A stretch of DNA of 64,000 nucleotides from an uncultured Sulfitobacter sp. Lineage in GTDB: Bacteria; Pseudomonadota; Alphaproteobacteria; Rhodobacterales; Rhodobacteraceae. The DNA lies in the NCBI RefSeq assembly GCF_947500075.1, contig NZ_CANMQS010000004.1, positions 124,001-188,000 on the forward strand, given 5' to 3'. The position numbers and the translations under genes were made by a program. This document shows positions 10,229 to 18,330 of this stretch, one piece after another (positions within the stretch are counted from its first letter, which is position 1; every line of letters starts with the position of its first letter). Under the pieces are notes generated by a model, which did no database searches, was not told the origin of the DNA, and was given only the letters and a program-made list of their open reading frames with translations.

Positions 10229-10777
10229 TCAGTTTGGCAGGCCCAGCCCGGCATAGAGCCGGTCCACAGCCATAAAGGTTTCGGTGTTGTTATTGCGGGT
10301 GCCCACATGCACCACCGCGACGCGGCCCCGCAGCAGTGCGCGGCCTTCGATCAGGGCGGTGGTCGCGGTGGCTTTGTGCGTATCAGGCAGCGGGATGCCG
10401 GTGCCGAAGACGGGAGGCGTGGCCATCTGTGCCCGCAGGGCGGTGATGGCAGTTTCAGTGTGATCGCCGTCGAAGGCCACTTCGCAGCGCCGCTCGACCC
10501 CGCGCGGTGCATCTGCGGGGCGCGGCTCAAGACTGTCGTCCCAGAAGGTCAGCGTGAAGGGGGCGGTATCGGCGTTCATGTTTGAGCGGGCCTGCGTCTC
10601 GGTCTGGCCTGCTTTGAAGCACCATGTGTTGAACGCGTCGATGGCAGGGTGCGTGTTGGCGGCGGCAGGGCCGCAGAGCAGGGCAAGTAGGATGGGTGCT
10701 TGCACCCATCTTGCGCGGGGGAGATGGGTGCAAGCACCCATCCTACGGATCAGGGCAAAGAAGACCTGCGCAATCAC
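10229..10777 (-). CDS. Hypothetical exported protein with interrupted signal peptide
   Basis: No family recognised; 182 residues. The GTG start overlaps the upstream TGA (GTGA) and has GGAG eight bases before it. The N-terminus reads [10 protein letters not shown], then 20 codons contributed by a 60-bp double palindrome (10687-10746), then LALLCGPAAA. Without the element the two hydrophobic halves join in frame into an ordinary signal peptide. The mature domain has two Cys (FNTWCF and RRCEVAF) and ends LYAGLGLPN. An ATG lies within the palindrome and could serve as a secondary start. Confidence 0.65.
   Translation of the reverse strand: MIAQVFFALIRRMGACTHLPRARWVQAPILLALLCGPAAANTHPAIDAFNTWCFKAGQTETQARSNMNADTAPFTLTFWDDSLEPRPADAPRGVERRCEVAFDGDHTETAITALRAQMATPPVFGTGIPLPDTHKATATTALIEGRALLRGRVAVVHVGTRNNNTETFMAVDRLYAGLGLPN
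10687..10746. repeat. 60-bp double palindrome inserted in a signal peptide
   Basis: Two 24-bp arms (10687-10710 and 10723-10746) are perfect inverted copies around a 12-base spacer (TTGCGCGGGGGA). Each arm is itself nearly fully palindromic, with core GATGGGTGCTTGCACCCATC at 10691-10710. The element is exactly 60 bp and keeps the host gene in frame. An eight-base direct repeat, TTGCCCTG on the coding strand, flanks it on both sides with one to four extra bases and could be a target duplication. It looks like a REP/BIME-type mobile palindrome. Confidence 0.8.
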
Positions 10778-11406
10778 GAAGGCAACTCCATGCTGCCGAC
10801 GATGGCGAAAAGGAATGTCACCGTCTCAAAATTAGCGACCACCGCAAGGTCTGTACCGGGAACTGCGCCTTCGATGATAAAACTGTCGGAGACATTTTCC
10901 AGCCCGCCCTGACTGAAGAAACCACTGGCGGTCTGGATGCGGTTTGGGCCGCCGACCAGTTTCATGGTGCCTTCCGCCTCAATCAGGCTGCGCGCCACTT
11001 CGCGAACTTGAGCGACGTCAAGGTTCGCTTGCACGTTGTAGCTGACGGTGCAATCCAGCGCCGCCATCTGCCCGGTATTGAGCACGCTGTATTCAGAGGC
11101 AATGCCCAGACCGTCATCATTCGCTACATGCGAGACAAAAACCCGGTTTCCGGCTTCGTTTTGCACCACGAGTGTGTGGCTATACCCATCCAGCACTGTT
11201 GGGTTCGCGATCGTGCCCAAAGGGTCGGAGGCAACAGGCCCACAAATCTCAAAGAAAGTGGTCCAGAGTTCCACGATTGTTTCGCGTTGGATCTGCGTGG
11301 CGGCAGCAGGCGTGGGCAGTGCCATTAGGCCTGCCAGTCCCAGTGCGGTCGCCTGCGTCCCCGTGCGCAACAGCCCATACCATGTCGTCATGGCCTTGGT
11401 TCTCAC
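10774..11406 (-). CDS. Hypothetical exported protein after sucC
   Basis: No family recognised. This 210-residue protein has a signal-peptide-like start ([14 protein letters not shown], cleavage expected near residue 35). The GTG at 11404-11406 overlaps the sucC stop (GTGA). An ATG five codons later is an alternative but has a poorly spaced Shine-Dalgarno. The mature chain contains two Cys (EICGPV and ALDCTV), is rich in short beta-like stretches and is probably periplasmic. Overlap coupling on both sides ties it tightly to sucC and to the next exported-protein gene. Confidence 0.65.
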   Translation of the reverse strand: MRTKAMTTWYGLLRTGTQATALGLAGLMALPTPAAATQIQRETIVELWTTFFEICGPVASDPLGTIANPTVLDGYSHTLVVQNEAGNRVFVSHVANDDGLGIASEYSVLNTGQMAALDCTVSYNVQANLDVAQVREVARSLIEAEGTMKLVGGPNRIQTASGFFSQGGLENVSDSFIIEGAVPGTDLAVVANFETVTFLFAIVGSMELPS

Positions 11407-12596
11407 CCCTTAACCGCCGCCACAATCTTCTGCGCACCATCCTTCAGATCATCCGCGGCAATCACATCCACATCCGAATTGTTGATGATGTCCTTGCCCT
11501 GCTGCACGTTCGTCCCTTCCAGACGCACGACCAGCGGCACCTGCAAGCCGACTTCTTTCACGGCAGCAACAACGCCTTCGGCGATCACGTCACAGCGCAT
11601 GATGCCGCCGAAGATGTTCACCAGAATGCCTTTGACCTGCGGGTCGGAGGTGATGATCTTGAACGCTTCCGTCACCTTTTCCTTGGTCGCGCCGCCGCCC
11701 ACGTCGAGGAAGTTGGCAGGCTCCGCCCCGTAGAGTTTGATGATGTCCATCGTTGCCATCGCCAGACCCGCACCGTTGACCATGCAGCCGATCTCACCAT
11801 CCAGTGCGATGTAGTTGAGGTCGTACTTGGAGGCTTCCAGCTCCTTGGGGTCTTCTTCGGTGGTGTCGCGCAGTTCCGCGATATCGGCGTGGCGGTAGAT
11901 CGCGTTGCCATCGAAAGCCACTTTGGCGTCGAGCACTTTCAGATCACCGCCGTCCGTGACGATCAGTGGGTTGATCTCAAGCATCTCCATGTCTTTTTCC
12001 ATGAAGGCTTTGTACAGCAGCCCCATCAGGCCCACGCATTGTTTGACCTGCTTGCCTTCCAGACCCAGCGCAAAGGCGATGCGGCGGCCGTGGAACGCCT
12101 GATAGCCCGTTGCCGGATCGACGGAGAAGCTGAGGATTTTTTCAGGAGTGGAGGCGGCGACCTCTTCAATGTCCATGCCGCCTTCGGTGGAGCAGACAAA
12201 GCTCACGCGGGACGTCTGACGATCCACCAGCAGCGCCAGATAGAGTTCTGTCTCAATGCCGGAGCCGTCTTCGATATAGATGCGGTTGACCTGTTTGCCT
12301 GCGGGCCCGGTCTGGTGGGTGACCAGTGTGCGGCCGAGCATCTTCTTGGCTTCCTGCGACGCCTCTTCGACGGATTTGGCGAGGCGCACACCGCCTGCAT
12401 CGCCAGCGTCTGCTTCCTTGAACTTGCCTTTACCCCGTCCGCCTGCGTGGATTTGCGCCTTCACCACCCACAGGGGGCCGTCCATCTCGCCTGCGGCGTT
12501 CTTGGCATCTTCCGCCTTGAGGACAACGCGGCCGTCCGAGACGGGAGCCCCGTAGCTGCGCAAAAGGGCTTTGGCTTGGTATTCGTGGATGTTCAT
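11403..12596 (-). CDS. sucC: Succinyl-CoA synthetase beta subunit
   Basis: This 397-residue protein begins [16 protein letters not shown], the start of the ATP-grasp domain typical of SucC. It also has the [11 protein letters not shown] nucleotide loop, EINPL and the C-terminal [11 protein letters not shown]. With SucD it forms the succinyl-CoA synthetase that makes ATP or GTP from succinyl-CoA. It is the first gene of the long minus-strand TCA operon. The 185-bp upstream gap contains an 8-bp dyad and a striking pair of TGTGATCACA sites, while the Shine-Dalgarno itself is weak. Confidence 0.97.
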   Translation of the reverse strand: MNIHEYQAKALLRSYGAPVSDGRVVLKAEDAKNAAGEMDGPLWVVKAQIHAGGRGKGKFKEADAGDAGGVRLAKSVEEASQEAKKMLGRTLVTHQTGPAGKQVNRIYIEDGSGIETELYLALLVDRQTSRVSFVCSTEGGMDIEEVAASTPEKILSFSVDPATGYQAFHGRRIAFALGLEGKQVKQCVGLMGLLYKAFMEKDMEMLEINPLIVTDGGDLKVLDAKVAFDGNAIYRHADIAELRDTTEEDPKELEASKYDLNYIALDGEIGCMVNGAGLAMATMDIIKLYGAEPANFLDVGGGATKEKVTEAFKIITSDPQVKGILVNIFGGIMRCDVIAEGVVAAVKEVGLQVPLVVRLEGTNVQQGKDIINNSDVDVIAADDLKDGAQKIVAAVKG

Positions 12597-12663
12597 GTGG
12601 AAACGGTCCCGTATCTGGTTCTGTTCGGTCGTGATATACGCCCGACGCTACATCGTTCTGAAC

Positions 12664-12680
12664 ATCCTTGGCCCAAGGAT
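12664..12680. promoter_or_regulatory. 17-bp dyad in sucC leader
   Basis: ATCCTTGG-C-CCAAGGAT is a perfect 8-bp inverted repeat around one base, located 68-84 bases before the sucC ATG and between the TGTGATCACA pair and the gene. It could be a protein-binding dyad or a small RNA hairpin in the leader. Nothing in the sequence decides between these. Confidence 0.4.
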
Positions 12681-12703
12681 TTTCGTTTCGCCAGATAAAA
12701 GCG

Positions 12704-12744
12704 ACATTTGTGATCACACGTCAAAAAAGTGTGATCACAAATGT
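12704..12744. promoter_or_regulatory. Paired TGTGATCACA operators upstream of sucC
   Basis: A perfect 16-bp inverted repeat (ACATTTGTGATCACAC at 12704-12719 and GTGTGATCACAAATGT at 12729-12744) has a nine-base spacer. Each arm contains the self-complementary decamer TGTGATCACA, with centres 21 bp apart, or two helical turns. The same tandem arrangement with the same spacing occurs upstream of sdhC. The location about 110-150 bp before the sucC start suits an activator. The GntR-family AkgR described as a TCA activator in Rhodobacter is a candidate; I cannot confirm its motif from memory. Confidence 0.7.
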
Positions 12745-12781
12745 GCACAGGAAAGCCCGAATCGCTGTGTTTGCTGAGGAA

Positions 12782-13510
12782 TCAGGGCGCAATTTCGCGC
12801 AAATGCACCTCAAATTCAGTGCAAATTGTAATGCGCCGATCGTCGGGATCGTAAAAACCGTTCGCCTCCCCACAGCTTTCGACCGCGACGGTGATCGCCG
12901 CAGGCAGCCGCATTTCGGCATTGAGGGCGCGTACCTCCTCCCCGATCACATCCTGGGTCAGACCCGCGCCTTCAATGTCCAGTGCGATGGTGTCCCCGCC
13001 GCCCGTATCGACCAGTGCATCCAGCACCGGACCCCAACTGGCCAAGGCCAGATCAAATTCGTCCGGGCAGGTTTCAGCCCGTTCATCGGGAAGGCCAAGA
13101 TCCTGTGCAAAATCAACGCGCTGCTCAGGATCCGCGCCATAAAACAGGCAAACCAGATTGAAATACCGCTGCATGTCCGCTCCATGCTCCGACCAGAACG
13201 GGACGTCATCCCCCACCAGTTCCGCTTCGGCCGCAAAGCCGAGGGCGGCGTCGAGGGCGATCTCACTGGCGGTTTCCTCTTCAAAAATGGCGTCGATCAG
13301 CAGGATGGAGGCGGTGTCGGCGGCATCTTCTTCCTGACCGAAGACGGGCAGAGCAGCCACGTCGATCAGGGCATGGCCAAGCTCGTGATAAAACACCGAC
13401 AGCAGGTTGGAGACGACATAGGCAGTTTCGGCGTCGTCCTGCGCCCGCGCAGGTGCGGGGAGCAGCGCGGCTGCAAGCAACAGCGCCGGAAGGGTCTTTG
13501 AGAATGGCAC
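12782..13510 (-). CDS. DUF4344 exported putative metallopeptidase
   Basis: This 242-residue protein has a signal peptide (LPALLLAAALLPAPARA, cleavage about residue 23). Directly after it is the zinc-binding HELGH motif at residues 42-46, as in the DUF4344 putative metallopeptidases. Four Cys lie in the C-terminal half. The family has no established substrate. GAGGAG precedes the GTG start by seven bases. It stands between the sucC promoter region and a universal stress gene on the same strand, and appears to be its own transcription unit. Confidence 0.85.
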   Translation of the reverse strand: MPFSKTLPALLLAAALLPAPARAQDDAETAYVVSNLLSVFYHELGHALIDVAALPVFGQEEDAADTASILLIDAIFEEETASEIALDAALGFAAEAELVGDDVPFWSEHGADMQRYFNLVCLFYGADPEQRVDFAQDLGLPDERAETCPDEFDLALASWGPVLDALVDTGGGDTIALDIEGAGLTQDVIGEEVRALNAEMRLPAAITVAVESCGEANGFYDPDDRRITICTEFEVHLREIAP

Positions 13511-13582
13511 AACACTGCTCCTCCCGATGGAAAGTCGGGCAGAGCATATCGCTGAACGGGTCTTTGGTCCATGCAGGCGTGC

Positions 13583-14023
13583 TTAAACCACTGTCAGGCA
13601 AGCGCATTTCGCACTGTGCGCAACCGCCTGGCTGACCGATCCCAAGGCCAGTGCCCCAACCGCGCCAAGCCCGCGTCGACCCAGAACAATCAGATCCGCG
13701 CCGGTCTTCTCCGCCGTGGCCAGAATGAAGGGGGCGGGGCTGTCATTGCTGATGTGGACCTCTGTCACTTCGACGCCTTCGGCTTTGGCTTCGCTCACGG
13801 CCTTGTCGGTGATGTGTTTGCCTGCCTCTTCGATCTGATCGGCTGTGGGAGGATGCTCGATCTGGCTTACGAAAGCACCGATGACGATATGGGGCGTGTC
13901 GATCTGGGGGGTGTGCACCAGATGCAAGGCCGCCCCGTGGGTCTTGGCCAGACCTGCCGCTGTCTTGAGCGCATTCTGGGCGTGGTCAGAGCCGTCATAG
14001 GCCAACAGGATTGTGTTAAACAT
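13583..14023 (-). CDS. Universal stress protein, UspA family
   Basis: This 146-residue single-domain Usp begins MFNTILLAYDGSDHA with the conserved Asp. It ends with the ATP-binding loop GRRGLGAVGALALGSVS followed by the final strand CACLTVV, which places it in the nucleotide-binding Usp class. Such proteins accumulate in starvation or stress and act in the cytosol, usually as dimers. It is monocistronic between DUF4344 and mesaconyl-CoA hydratase. Confidence 0.92.
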   Translation of the reverse strand: MFNTILLAYDGSDHAQNALKTAAGLAKTHGAALHLVHTPQIDTPHIVIGAFVSQIEHPPTADQIEEAGKHITDKAVSEAKAEGVEVTEVHISNDSPAPFILATAEKTGADLIVLGRRGLGAVGALALGSVSQAVAHSAKCACLTVV

Positions 14024-14140
14024 GTCGTTTCATCCTCCTCGATTGAATGGGGAGAACGTAGCATTCGGCCAACAGGTATGCGTTGACGGGGATCAACGCA
14101 GAGCGGAGTTCAGCCTGATATACTTGGAGGTTGCCTGGGA

Positions 14141-15172
14141 TCAGAGCGGCACAAGCGCCCAGTAGTCCAGATCCAGCAGCACTTCGGGCAGGTATTTGCC
14201 ATCCTCGCCACGCAGGGCGAACGCCGCTCCGCCCTTGGTGGCAACAAGGCGCAGCCGCAGGGCGCCGACGCCGGGCGCGGCGGTCTCGGCCTTGTCCAGC
14301 ACCTCGGACCATGCGCGCACTGTATCGCCCGCCAGACACGGGTTCGCATGCGCCCCACCGTTCAGGCCCACCACCATCTGCGCATTGGCCAGCCCGTTGA
14401 ACGACAGCGCCCGCGCCATGGAGATCACATGCCCGCCATAGATCAGCCGCGAGCCGTCCGGGCGGGCGGAGGTGTCAAAATGCACTTTCGCGGTGTTCTG
14501 CCACAGCCGCGTGGCCATCATGTGTTCGGCTTCTTCGATGGTGACACCATCGACGTGGTCGATCTTCTCTCCGACCGCGTAGTCGCCCCAGCTGTGCGGC
14601 TCTCCGGCCAGGGTGAAGTCGTAATCGGTGAAATCGAGGCCTTTGGGGATCACCAATTCATCTGCGCTCAGGGCCTTGGGCAGGTCGGGCACAACGATTT
14701 CCGGCGCGGGTGCATCGGTGTCGCGTTTGCGCACCATCACCCAGCGGACGTATTCCAGCACGGCTTCGTCATGTTGGTTCAGCCCCGTGGTGCGGACGTA
14801 TACGACACCCGTGCGGCCGTTGGAGTTCTGTTTCAAACCAATGACTTCAGACTGGCTGCGCAGGGTGTCACCGGGCCAGACCGGCGCCAGCCATCGGCCC
14901 TGCGCGTACCCCAGATTGGCCACCGCGTTCAGCGACACATCCGGCACGGTTTTGCCGAACACCACATGAAAGGCGATCATATCGTCCAGCGGGCTGAACG
15001 GCAGGCCGCAGCTTTGCGCAAACTGGTCCGAGGAATAGAGCGCATGGCGCGCCGGATAGAGCATGTGATAAAGCGCGCGTTCGCCCATCTTCACGGTGCG
15101 CGGGACGGCGTGGCGGATGGTTTCACCCACGGTGTAGTCTTCAAAGAAACGTCCGGCGTTGGTCTTGGCCAT
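14141..15172 (-). CDS. mch: Mesaconyl-CoA hydratase (ethylmalonyl-CoA pathway)
   Basis: This 343-residue protein is a fusion of two MaoC-like hot-dog domains and closely resembles the mesaconyl-CoA hydratase of Rhodobacter sphaeroides, which has the same length. It hydrates mesaconyl-CoA to beta-methylmalyl-CoA. Segments include RFFEDYTVGETIRHAVPRT, the hydratase stretch in domain one and a second MaoC domain from about residue 190 (SWGDYAVGEKIDH). I chose the ATG at 15172 because it overlaps the preceding TGA (TGATG). It sits in a unit with the malyl-CoA thioesterase gene, which supports this assignment. Confidence 0.93.
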   Translation of the reverse strand: MAKTNAGRFFEDYTVGETIRHAVPRTVKMGERALYHMLYPARHALYSSDQFAQSCGLPFSPLDDMIAFHVVFGKTVPDVSLNAVANLGYAQGRWLAPVWPGDTLRSQSEVIGLKQNSNGRTGVVYVRTTGLNQHDEAVLEYVRWVMVRKRDTDAPAPEIVVPDLPKALSADELVIPKGLDFTDYDFTLAGEPHSWGDYAVGEKIDHVDGVTIEEAEHMMATRLWQNTAKVHFDTSARPDGSRLIYGGHVISMARALSFNGLANAQMVVGLNGGAHANPCLAGDTVRAWSEVLDKAETAAPGVGALRLRLVATKGGAAFALRGEDGKYLPEVLLDLDYWALVPL

Positions 15173-15375
15173 CAATGTGCCCCCAGCTTTGTCTCGGGTG
15201 TGTAGGTGCCCTCAACCTCTTTGGTGACGGCCTGTCCGCAGCGCATCACACCTGCCGCATGATCCCACGTCTGCGTGGGCGTGCCGTGCAACTGCCAGCC
15301 CTTGTTCAGCGCGTCAGTCACTTTGTGGCAGAAGGCGGAGGTGTCCTCTTCTGACAGGAAACGGTAGAGTATCAT
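15172..15375 (-). CDS. DUF1737 domain protein
   Basis: This 67-residue soluble protein has the DUF1737 pattern: ILYRFLSEEDTSAFCHKVTDAL, NKGWQLHGTPTQTWD and CGQAVTKEV. The function of the family is unknown. AAGGA lies six bases before the ATG. It is coupled by overlap to mesaconyl-CoA hydratase and lies 9 bp after NnrU, so it belongs to the mcl2-nnrU-DUF1737-mch unit. The same company in other roseobacters would suggest a link to the ethylmalonyl-CoA pathway. Confidence 0.88.
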   Translation of the reverse strand: MILYRFLSEEDTSAFCHKVTDALNKGWQLHGTPTQTWDHAAGVMRCGQAVTKEVEGTYTPETKLGAH

Positions 15376-15384
15376 GGGGTGTCC

Positions 15385-15942
15385 TTATGACGGGAACGGA
15401 GAGACGCCGAGCCAGATGTGGATGCCCGTGATCACGGCAAAAAGCACGAGGCTGATCACCGCAAGGCGGATGTAGGTGGCGCGGCCCGCAGGCGCAGGCG
15501 GGGTCCAGTCAGGCTCTGCCCGGTTGATCAGGATCACGCTGACCACAGCCCAGCCCAGCAACCCGCCGAACAGAATGATCGACGCCAGATCGCCATTCAC
15601 CAGCAGATGCGCGAAGGCCCAGATCTTGAAGCCCAGCAATTGCGGGTGGCGGGTTTTATAGGCAGGCCAGGCCTTTGCGCCCTTGGCCGCGGAGGAGCCA
15701 TAGACCCAAAGTGCCAGCAACATCAGCAGGTTGTTGATGTGCACCATGAAGCTGGGCGGATACCAGACAGAGATGAAATCCGCCGCCCGGTAGCCCAGGA
15801 TCATCAGGACCAGCGATGCGACAATCAGCAGGGCCACAAGGCCTTTGCCCGGATCACCCAGTCGCGCCCGCGCGTCTGGTGCCAGACGCTTGAAATAATG
15901 TGCACCGATCCAGAGGATCAGACCGAGGATGAGCATGAACAT
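15385..15942 (-). CDS. NnrU family membrane protein
   Basis: This 185-residue protein has about six hydrophobic segments and the NnrU hallmarks GLILWIGAHYFKRLAP at the N-terminus and RHPQLLGFKIWAFAHLLVNGDLAS in the middle. NnrU was named from nitric-oxide metabolism in Rhodobacter and is related to isoprenylcysteine methyltransferase-like membrane proteins. The role here is unknown. CGGAG (which includes the end of mcl2) precedes the ATG, and the gap to mcl2 is four bases, indicating co-translation. Confidence 0.9.
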   Translation of the reverse strand: MFMLILGLILWIGAHYFKRLAPDARARLGDPGKGLVALLIVASLVLMILGYRAADFISVWYPPSFMVHINNLLMLLALWVYGSSAAKGAKAWPAYKTRHPQLLGFKIWAFAHLLVNGDLASIILFGGLLGWAVVSVILINRAEPDWTPPAPAGRATYIRLAVISLVLFAVITGIHIWLGVSPFPS

Positions 15943-15946
15943 GGGG

Positions 15947-16804
15947 CTACTCCGATGAGAGGGCTGCGATTGCCTCTACTTTTGCCAGTGTTTCGCGTGC
16001 GGTTTCAACATGCAGGTTTTCCACGATTTTGCCATCCACAACCGCCACGCCCTGACCTGCGGCTTCGGCTTCCTCAAAGGCCGCGATCTGGCGGCGGGCG
16101 GTCTCGGCTTCTTCGCCGGAAGGGGAGAAAGCCGTATTGGCAACCTCAAGCTGCGCAGGGTGGATCAGGGTTTTGCCATCAAAGCCCATGTCGCGCCCCT
16201 GTTCACATTCGGCGCGCAGCCCTTCGTCGTCCTTGAAGGCGTTGTAGACACCATCAATGATCGCGCAGCCATGCGCCTTTGCTGCCAGCACGCACAGCCC
16301 CAAACCCGACATCAGCGGCAGACGGTCCGGGCGGAAGCGGGTTTGCAGGTCCTTGGCCAGATCGTTGGTGCCCATCACCAGGGTTTGCAGCAGCGGATGC
16401 GCGGCGATTGCCGGGGCGTTCAGCATGCCTGCGGGGGTCTCCATCATCGCCCAAAGCGGCAGATCACCGGTGATTTCTGCAAGCGCATCAAGATCTTGCG
16501 GCGTGCTGACCTTGGGCAGCAGCACCGCGTCCGGTTGCATTGCCACAGCGGCTGCCGCGTCCTCTGCACCCCAGGCGGTATCAAGCCCGTTGATCCGGAT
16601 CACCCGAAGCCGCGCACCGTATCCCCCTGTCTCCAGCGCCTCTGCCAGCGTTGCGCGGGCGGTGACTTTTTCATCAGGGGTCACGGCATCCTCAAGGTCA
16701 AACAGGATTGCGTCACAGGCCAATGTGCGCGCCTTGTCCAGCGCCCGTGGTTTGGATCCCGGAATGTACAAGGCGGACCGCAGCGGTCGGGAGATCTTTG
16801 ACAT
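15947..16804 (-). CDS. mcl2: (S)-malyl-CoA thioesterase, CitE-like (Mcl2)
   Basis: This 285-residue TIM-barrel protein of the CitE/malyl-CoA lyase family has RSALYIPGSKPRALDKA, DLEDAVTPDEKVTAR, a metal-binding Glu in METPAG and GFDGKTLIHPAQ. It is shorter than the 318-residue malyl-CoA/beta-methylmalyl-CoA lyase (Mcl1) and matches the Mcl2 class, which hydrolyses malyl-CoA to malate and CoA at the end of the ethylmalonyl-CoA pathway. The neighbouring mesaconyl-CoA hydratase supports this. It is the first gene of the four-gene unit. A lyase role cannot be excluded from sequence alone. Confidence 0.88.
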   Translation of the reverse strand: MSKISRPLRSALYIPGSKPRALDKARTLACDAILFDLEDAVTPDEKVTARATLAEALETGGYGARLRVIRINGLDTAWGAEDAAAAVAMQPDAVLLPKVSTPQDLDALAEITGDLPLWAMMETPAGMLNAPAIAAHPLLQTLVMGTNDLAKDLQTRFRPDRLPLMSGLGLCVLAAKAHGCAIIDGVYNAFKDDEGLRAECEQGRDMGFDGKTLIHPAQLEVANTAFSPSGEEAETARRQIAAFEEAEAAGQGVAVVDGKIVENLHVETARETLAKVEAIAALSSE

Positions 16805-17168
16805 AAACTCAGCCTCCTTAGGCTCTCAAAGCAGATGGCGGGCCGGTACGCCCTGTGAACAATGGTATACCGGCGACATAAAGTTGCGCGCACAGGTGCA
16901 TTTCTGGCTGAAAAGTTCAAGGCAAATCGTGCCGCGTTGCAGCAAATTTCAAATGCAACAGGCCTGCGCGCGGTTGATTAACCTTTATTTCAACCCTGCG
17001 CTGCACATTTGCTGACGTTGCATCCCTTGGGGAGGACCGGATCGGCAGGCCGCCGATAATGCGGTTCGGGCGTGCAGCCTATGAGTAACCAAGGCCGCCC
17101 AGGCCCCACCGGGAGAATCCCGGATTGGCCAGAGGATCTGAGCGCCGCCTTTGAGCGAAGGCAAACGC
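16805..17168. other. Intergenic region between divergent genes
   Basis: These 364 bp separate mcl2 (-) from a small secreted-protein gene (+). I see no convincing ORF or RNA gene. The middle (about 16910-16990) is less GC-rich and contains ATTAACCTTTATTTC, a plausible place for the divergent promoters. The right part has small GC-rich inverted stretches (for example GGGAGAATCCC at 17111-17121). Confidence 0.4.
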
Positions 17169-17501
17169 ATGAAACGCAAGATTGATACACTCCACCTGAC
17201 GGCCCTTGGTGCTGCCACCGCCGTTCTGATGACCATCGCTGCCCAAGGCCACGCCCAGGGCAGCCGCAACTGCGCCCCGCGCGCGGCCGTGGTTGAACGG
17301 CTGGCGGAAGGCTATGGCGAGACGCGGCAATCCATTGGGCTTGGGGCCAACAACGCGGTGGTGGAGGTATTTGCCTCCGACGAGACGGGCACATGGTCCA
17401 TCACCGTGACAGCACCCGGCGGGCTGACCTGCCTCGTGGCCTCCGGCCAGTCGTTTGAGAAAGTGGCAGAGGTGCTTCCGGCAGATGGCAACGACGCCTG
17501 A
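17169..17501 (+). CDS. Hypothetical small secreted protein
   Basis: This 110-residue protein has a signal peptide (about residues 1-27, ending QGHAQG). The mature chain of roughly 80 residues begins SRNCAPRAAVVERLAEGYGETRQSIGLG and contains a second Cys (LTCLVASGQ), so one disulfide is possible. Similar small periplasmic proteins are common in roseobacters, but I know of no function. I chose ATG 17169 rather than one six codons earlier because GAAGG lies seven bases upstream. A UUCG-loop terminator follows. Confidence 0.72.
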   Translation: MKRKIDTLHLTALGAATAVLMTIAAQGHAQGSRNCAPRAAVVERLAEGYGETRQSIGLGANNAVVEVFASDETGTWSITVTAPGGLTCLVASGQSFEKVAEVLPADGNDA

Positions 17502-17538
17502 AACGCCCGTCGGCCCGACATAGAACACTCCAGAGAGG

Positions 17539-17563
17539 GCGGGCTTCGGCCCGTCTTCTTGTT
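17539..17563 (+). terminator. Intrinsic terminator with UUCG loop
   Basis: GCGGGC (17539-17544) pairs with GCCCGT (17549-17554) across a TTCG tetraloop, with one G-U pair, followed by a T-rich stretch (CTTCTTGTTT). It ends the transcript of the small secreted-protein gene and lies 15-40 bp from the convergent TauE gene. Confidence 0.8.
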
Positions 17564-17577
17564 TGTGGCCAAAGCAA

Positions 17578-18330
17578 TCAGGTCAGCCCGTCCCAGATCA
17601 GCTTGGTCCCCGTGACCATCAGCAACACGTAGGTCAGCCCGAAGAACAGCCGCTCCGGCACCAGCGCATGGGCGCGCACGCCCAGCCACGTGCCAATCAG
17701 CGCAAAGGGCGCCAGCACCAGATTCGCCATGAACGTCTGCGCGGTGAACATGCCCAAAAAGGCGTAAGGCACGAATTTCACGATGTTCAGCAGCCAGAAC
17801 AGCAAGACCGTGCTGGCCTGATACTGCGTCTTGCTGAGGCCACGGGTCAGCAGGAACAGCGCGGCAGGCGGCCCGCCGGCATGGCTGACAAAGGTGGTGA
17901 AGCCCACAGTGACGCCCACAAGCGGCCCCGCCCAATCCGGCATCCGCCGCGCGGCCATGCGCAACACCCCTGAAGCCTGTGCAAGCTGCCACAGGACAAA
18001 CGCCACAGACACGCCCCCGATCAGCACCCGAAAGACATCCGGAGAGGCCACCGTGTAGAGCGCGGCACCCAGCGCCACGCCCGGAATGCCGCCCAGGGCC
18101 AACAGTTTGACATCAGGCAAAGACCATTTGCCCCAGTAGGGTTTGAGCGAGGAGGCGTCGATCAGCATCAGCAGTGGCAACATCACCCCCAGCGCCAGCC
18201 CCGGTTCCACCACCACCGCCAGGATGGAGGCGGCGGCAAAAGCCGCACCAGATCCAAATCCCCCTTTGGAAATGCCCGCAAAGACCACCGCTGGCCCGGC
18301 AACGCAGAAAAAGAACAGATCCAGCGTCAC
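17578..18330 (-). CDS. Sulfite exporter TauE/SafE family protein
   Basis: This 250-residue integral membrane protein has about eight hydrophobic segments arranged as two repeats with GGFGSG and GFTTFVSHAGGPPAALFLL, the duplicated motif of TauE/SafE (DUF81) permeases. Members export sulfite, sulfoacetate or related anions across the inner membrane, but the substrate here is open. It is convergent with the upstream gene and divergent from mdh, with its own promoter in the 153-bp gap before mdh. A second TauE gene occurs at about 38.1 kb. Confidence 0.9.
   Translation of the reverse strand: MTLDLFFFCVAGPAVVFAGISKGGFGSGAAFAAASILAVVVEPGLALGVMLPLLMLIDASSLKPYWGKWSLPDVKLLALGGIPGVALGAALYTVASPDVFRVLIGGVSVAFVLWQLAQASGVLRMAARRMPDWAGPLVGVTVGFTTFVSHAGGPPAALFLLTRGLSKTQYQASTVLLFWLLNIVKFVPYAFLGMFTAQTFMANLVLAPFALIGTWLGVRAHALVPERLFFGLTYVLLMVTGTKLIWDGLT

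Noticed and set aside
11172..12698. 508-residue plus-strand open frame across sucC
   Set aside because: It is the antisense shadow of sucC in GC-rich DNA; composition is His/Arg-rich with no motif, and sucC is unambiguous.
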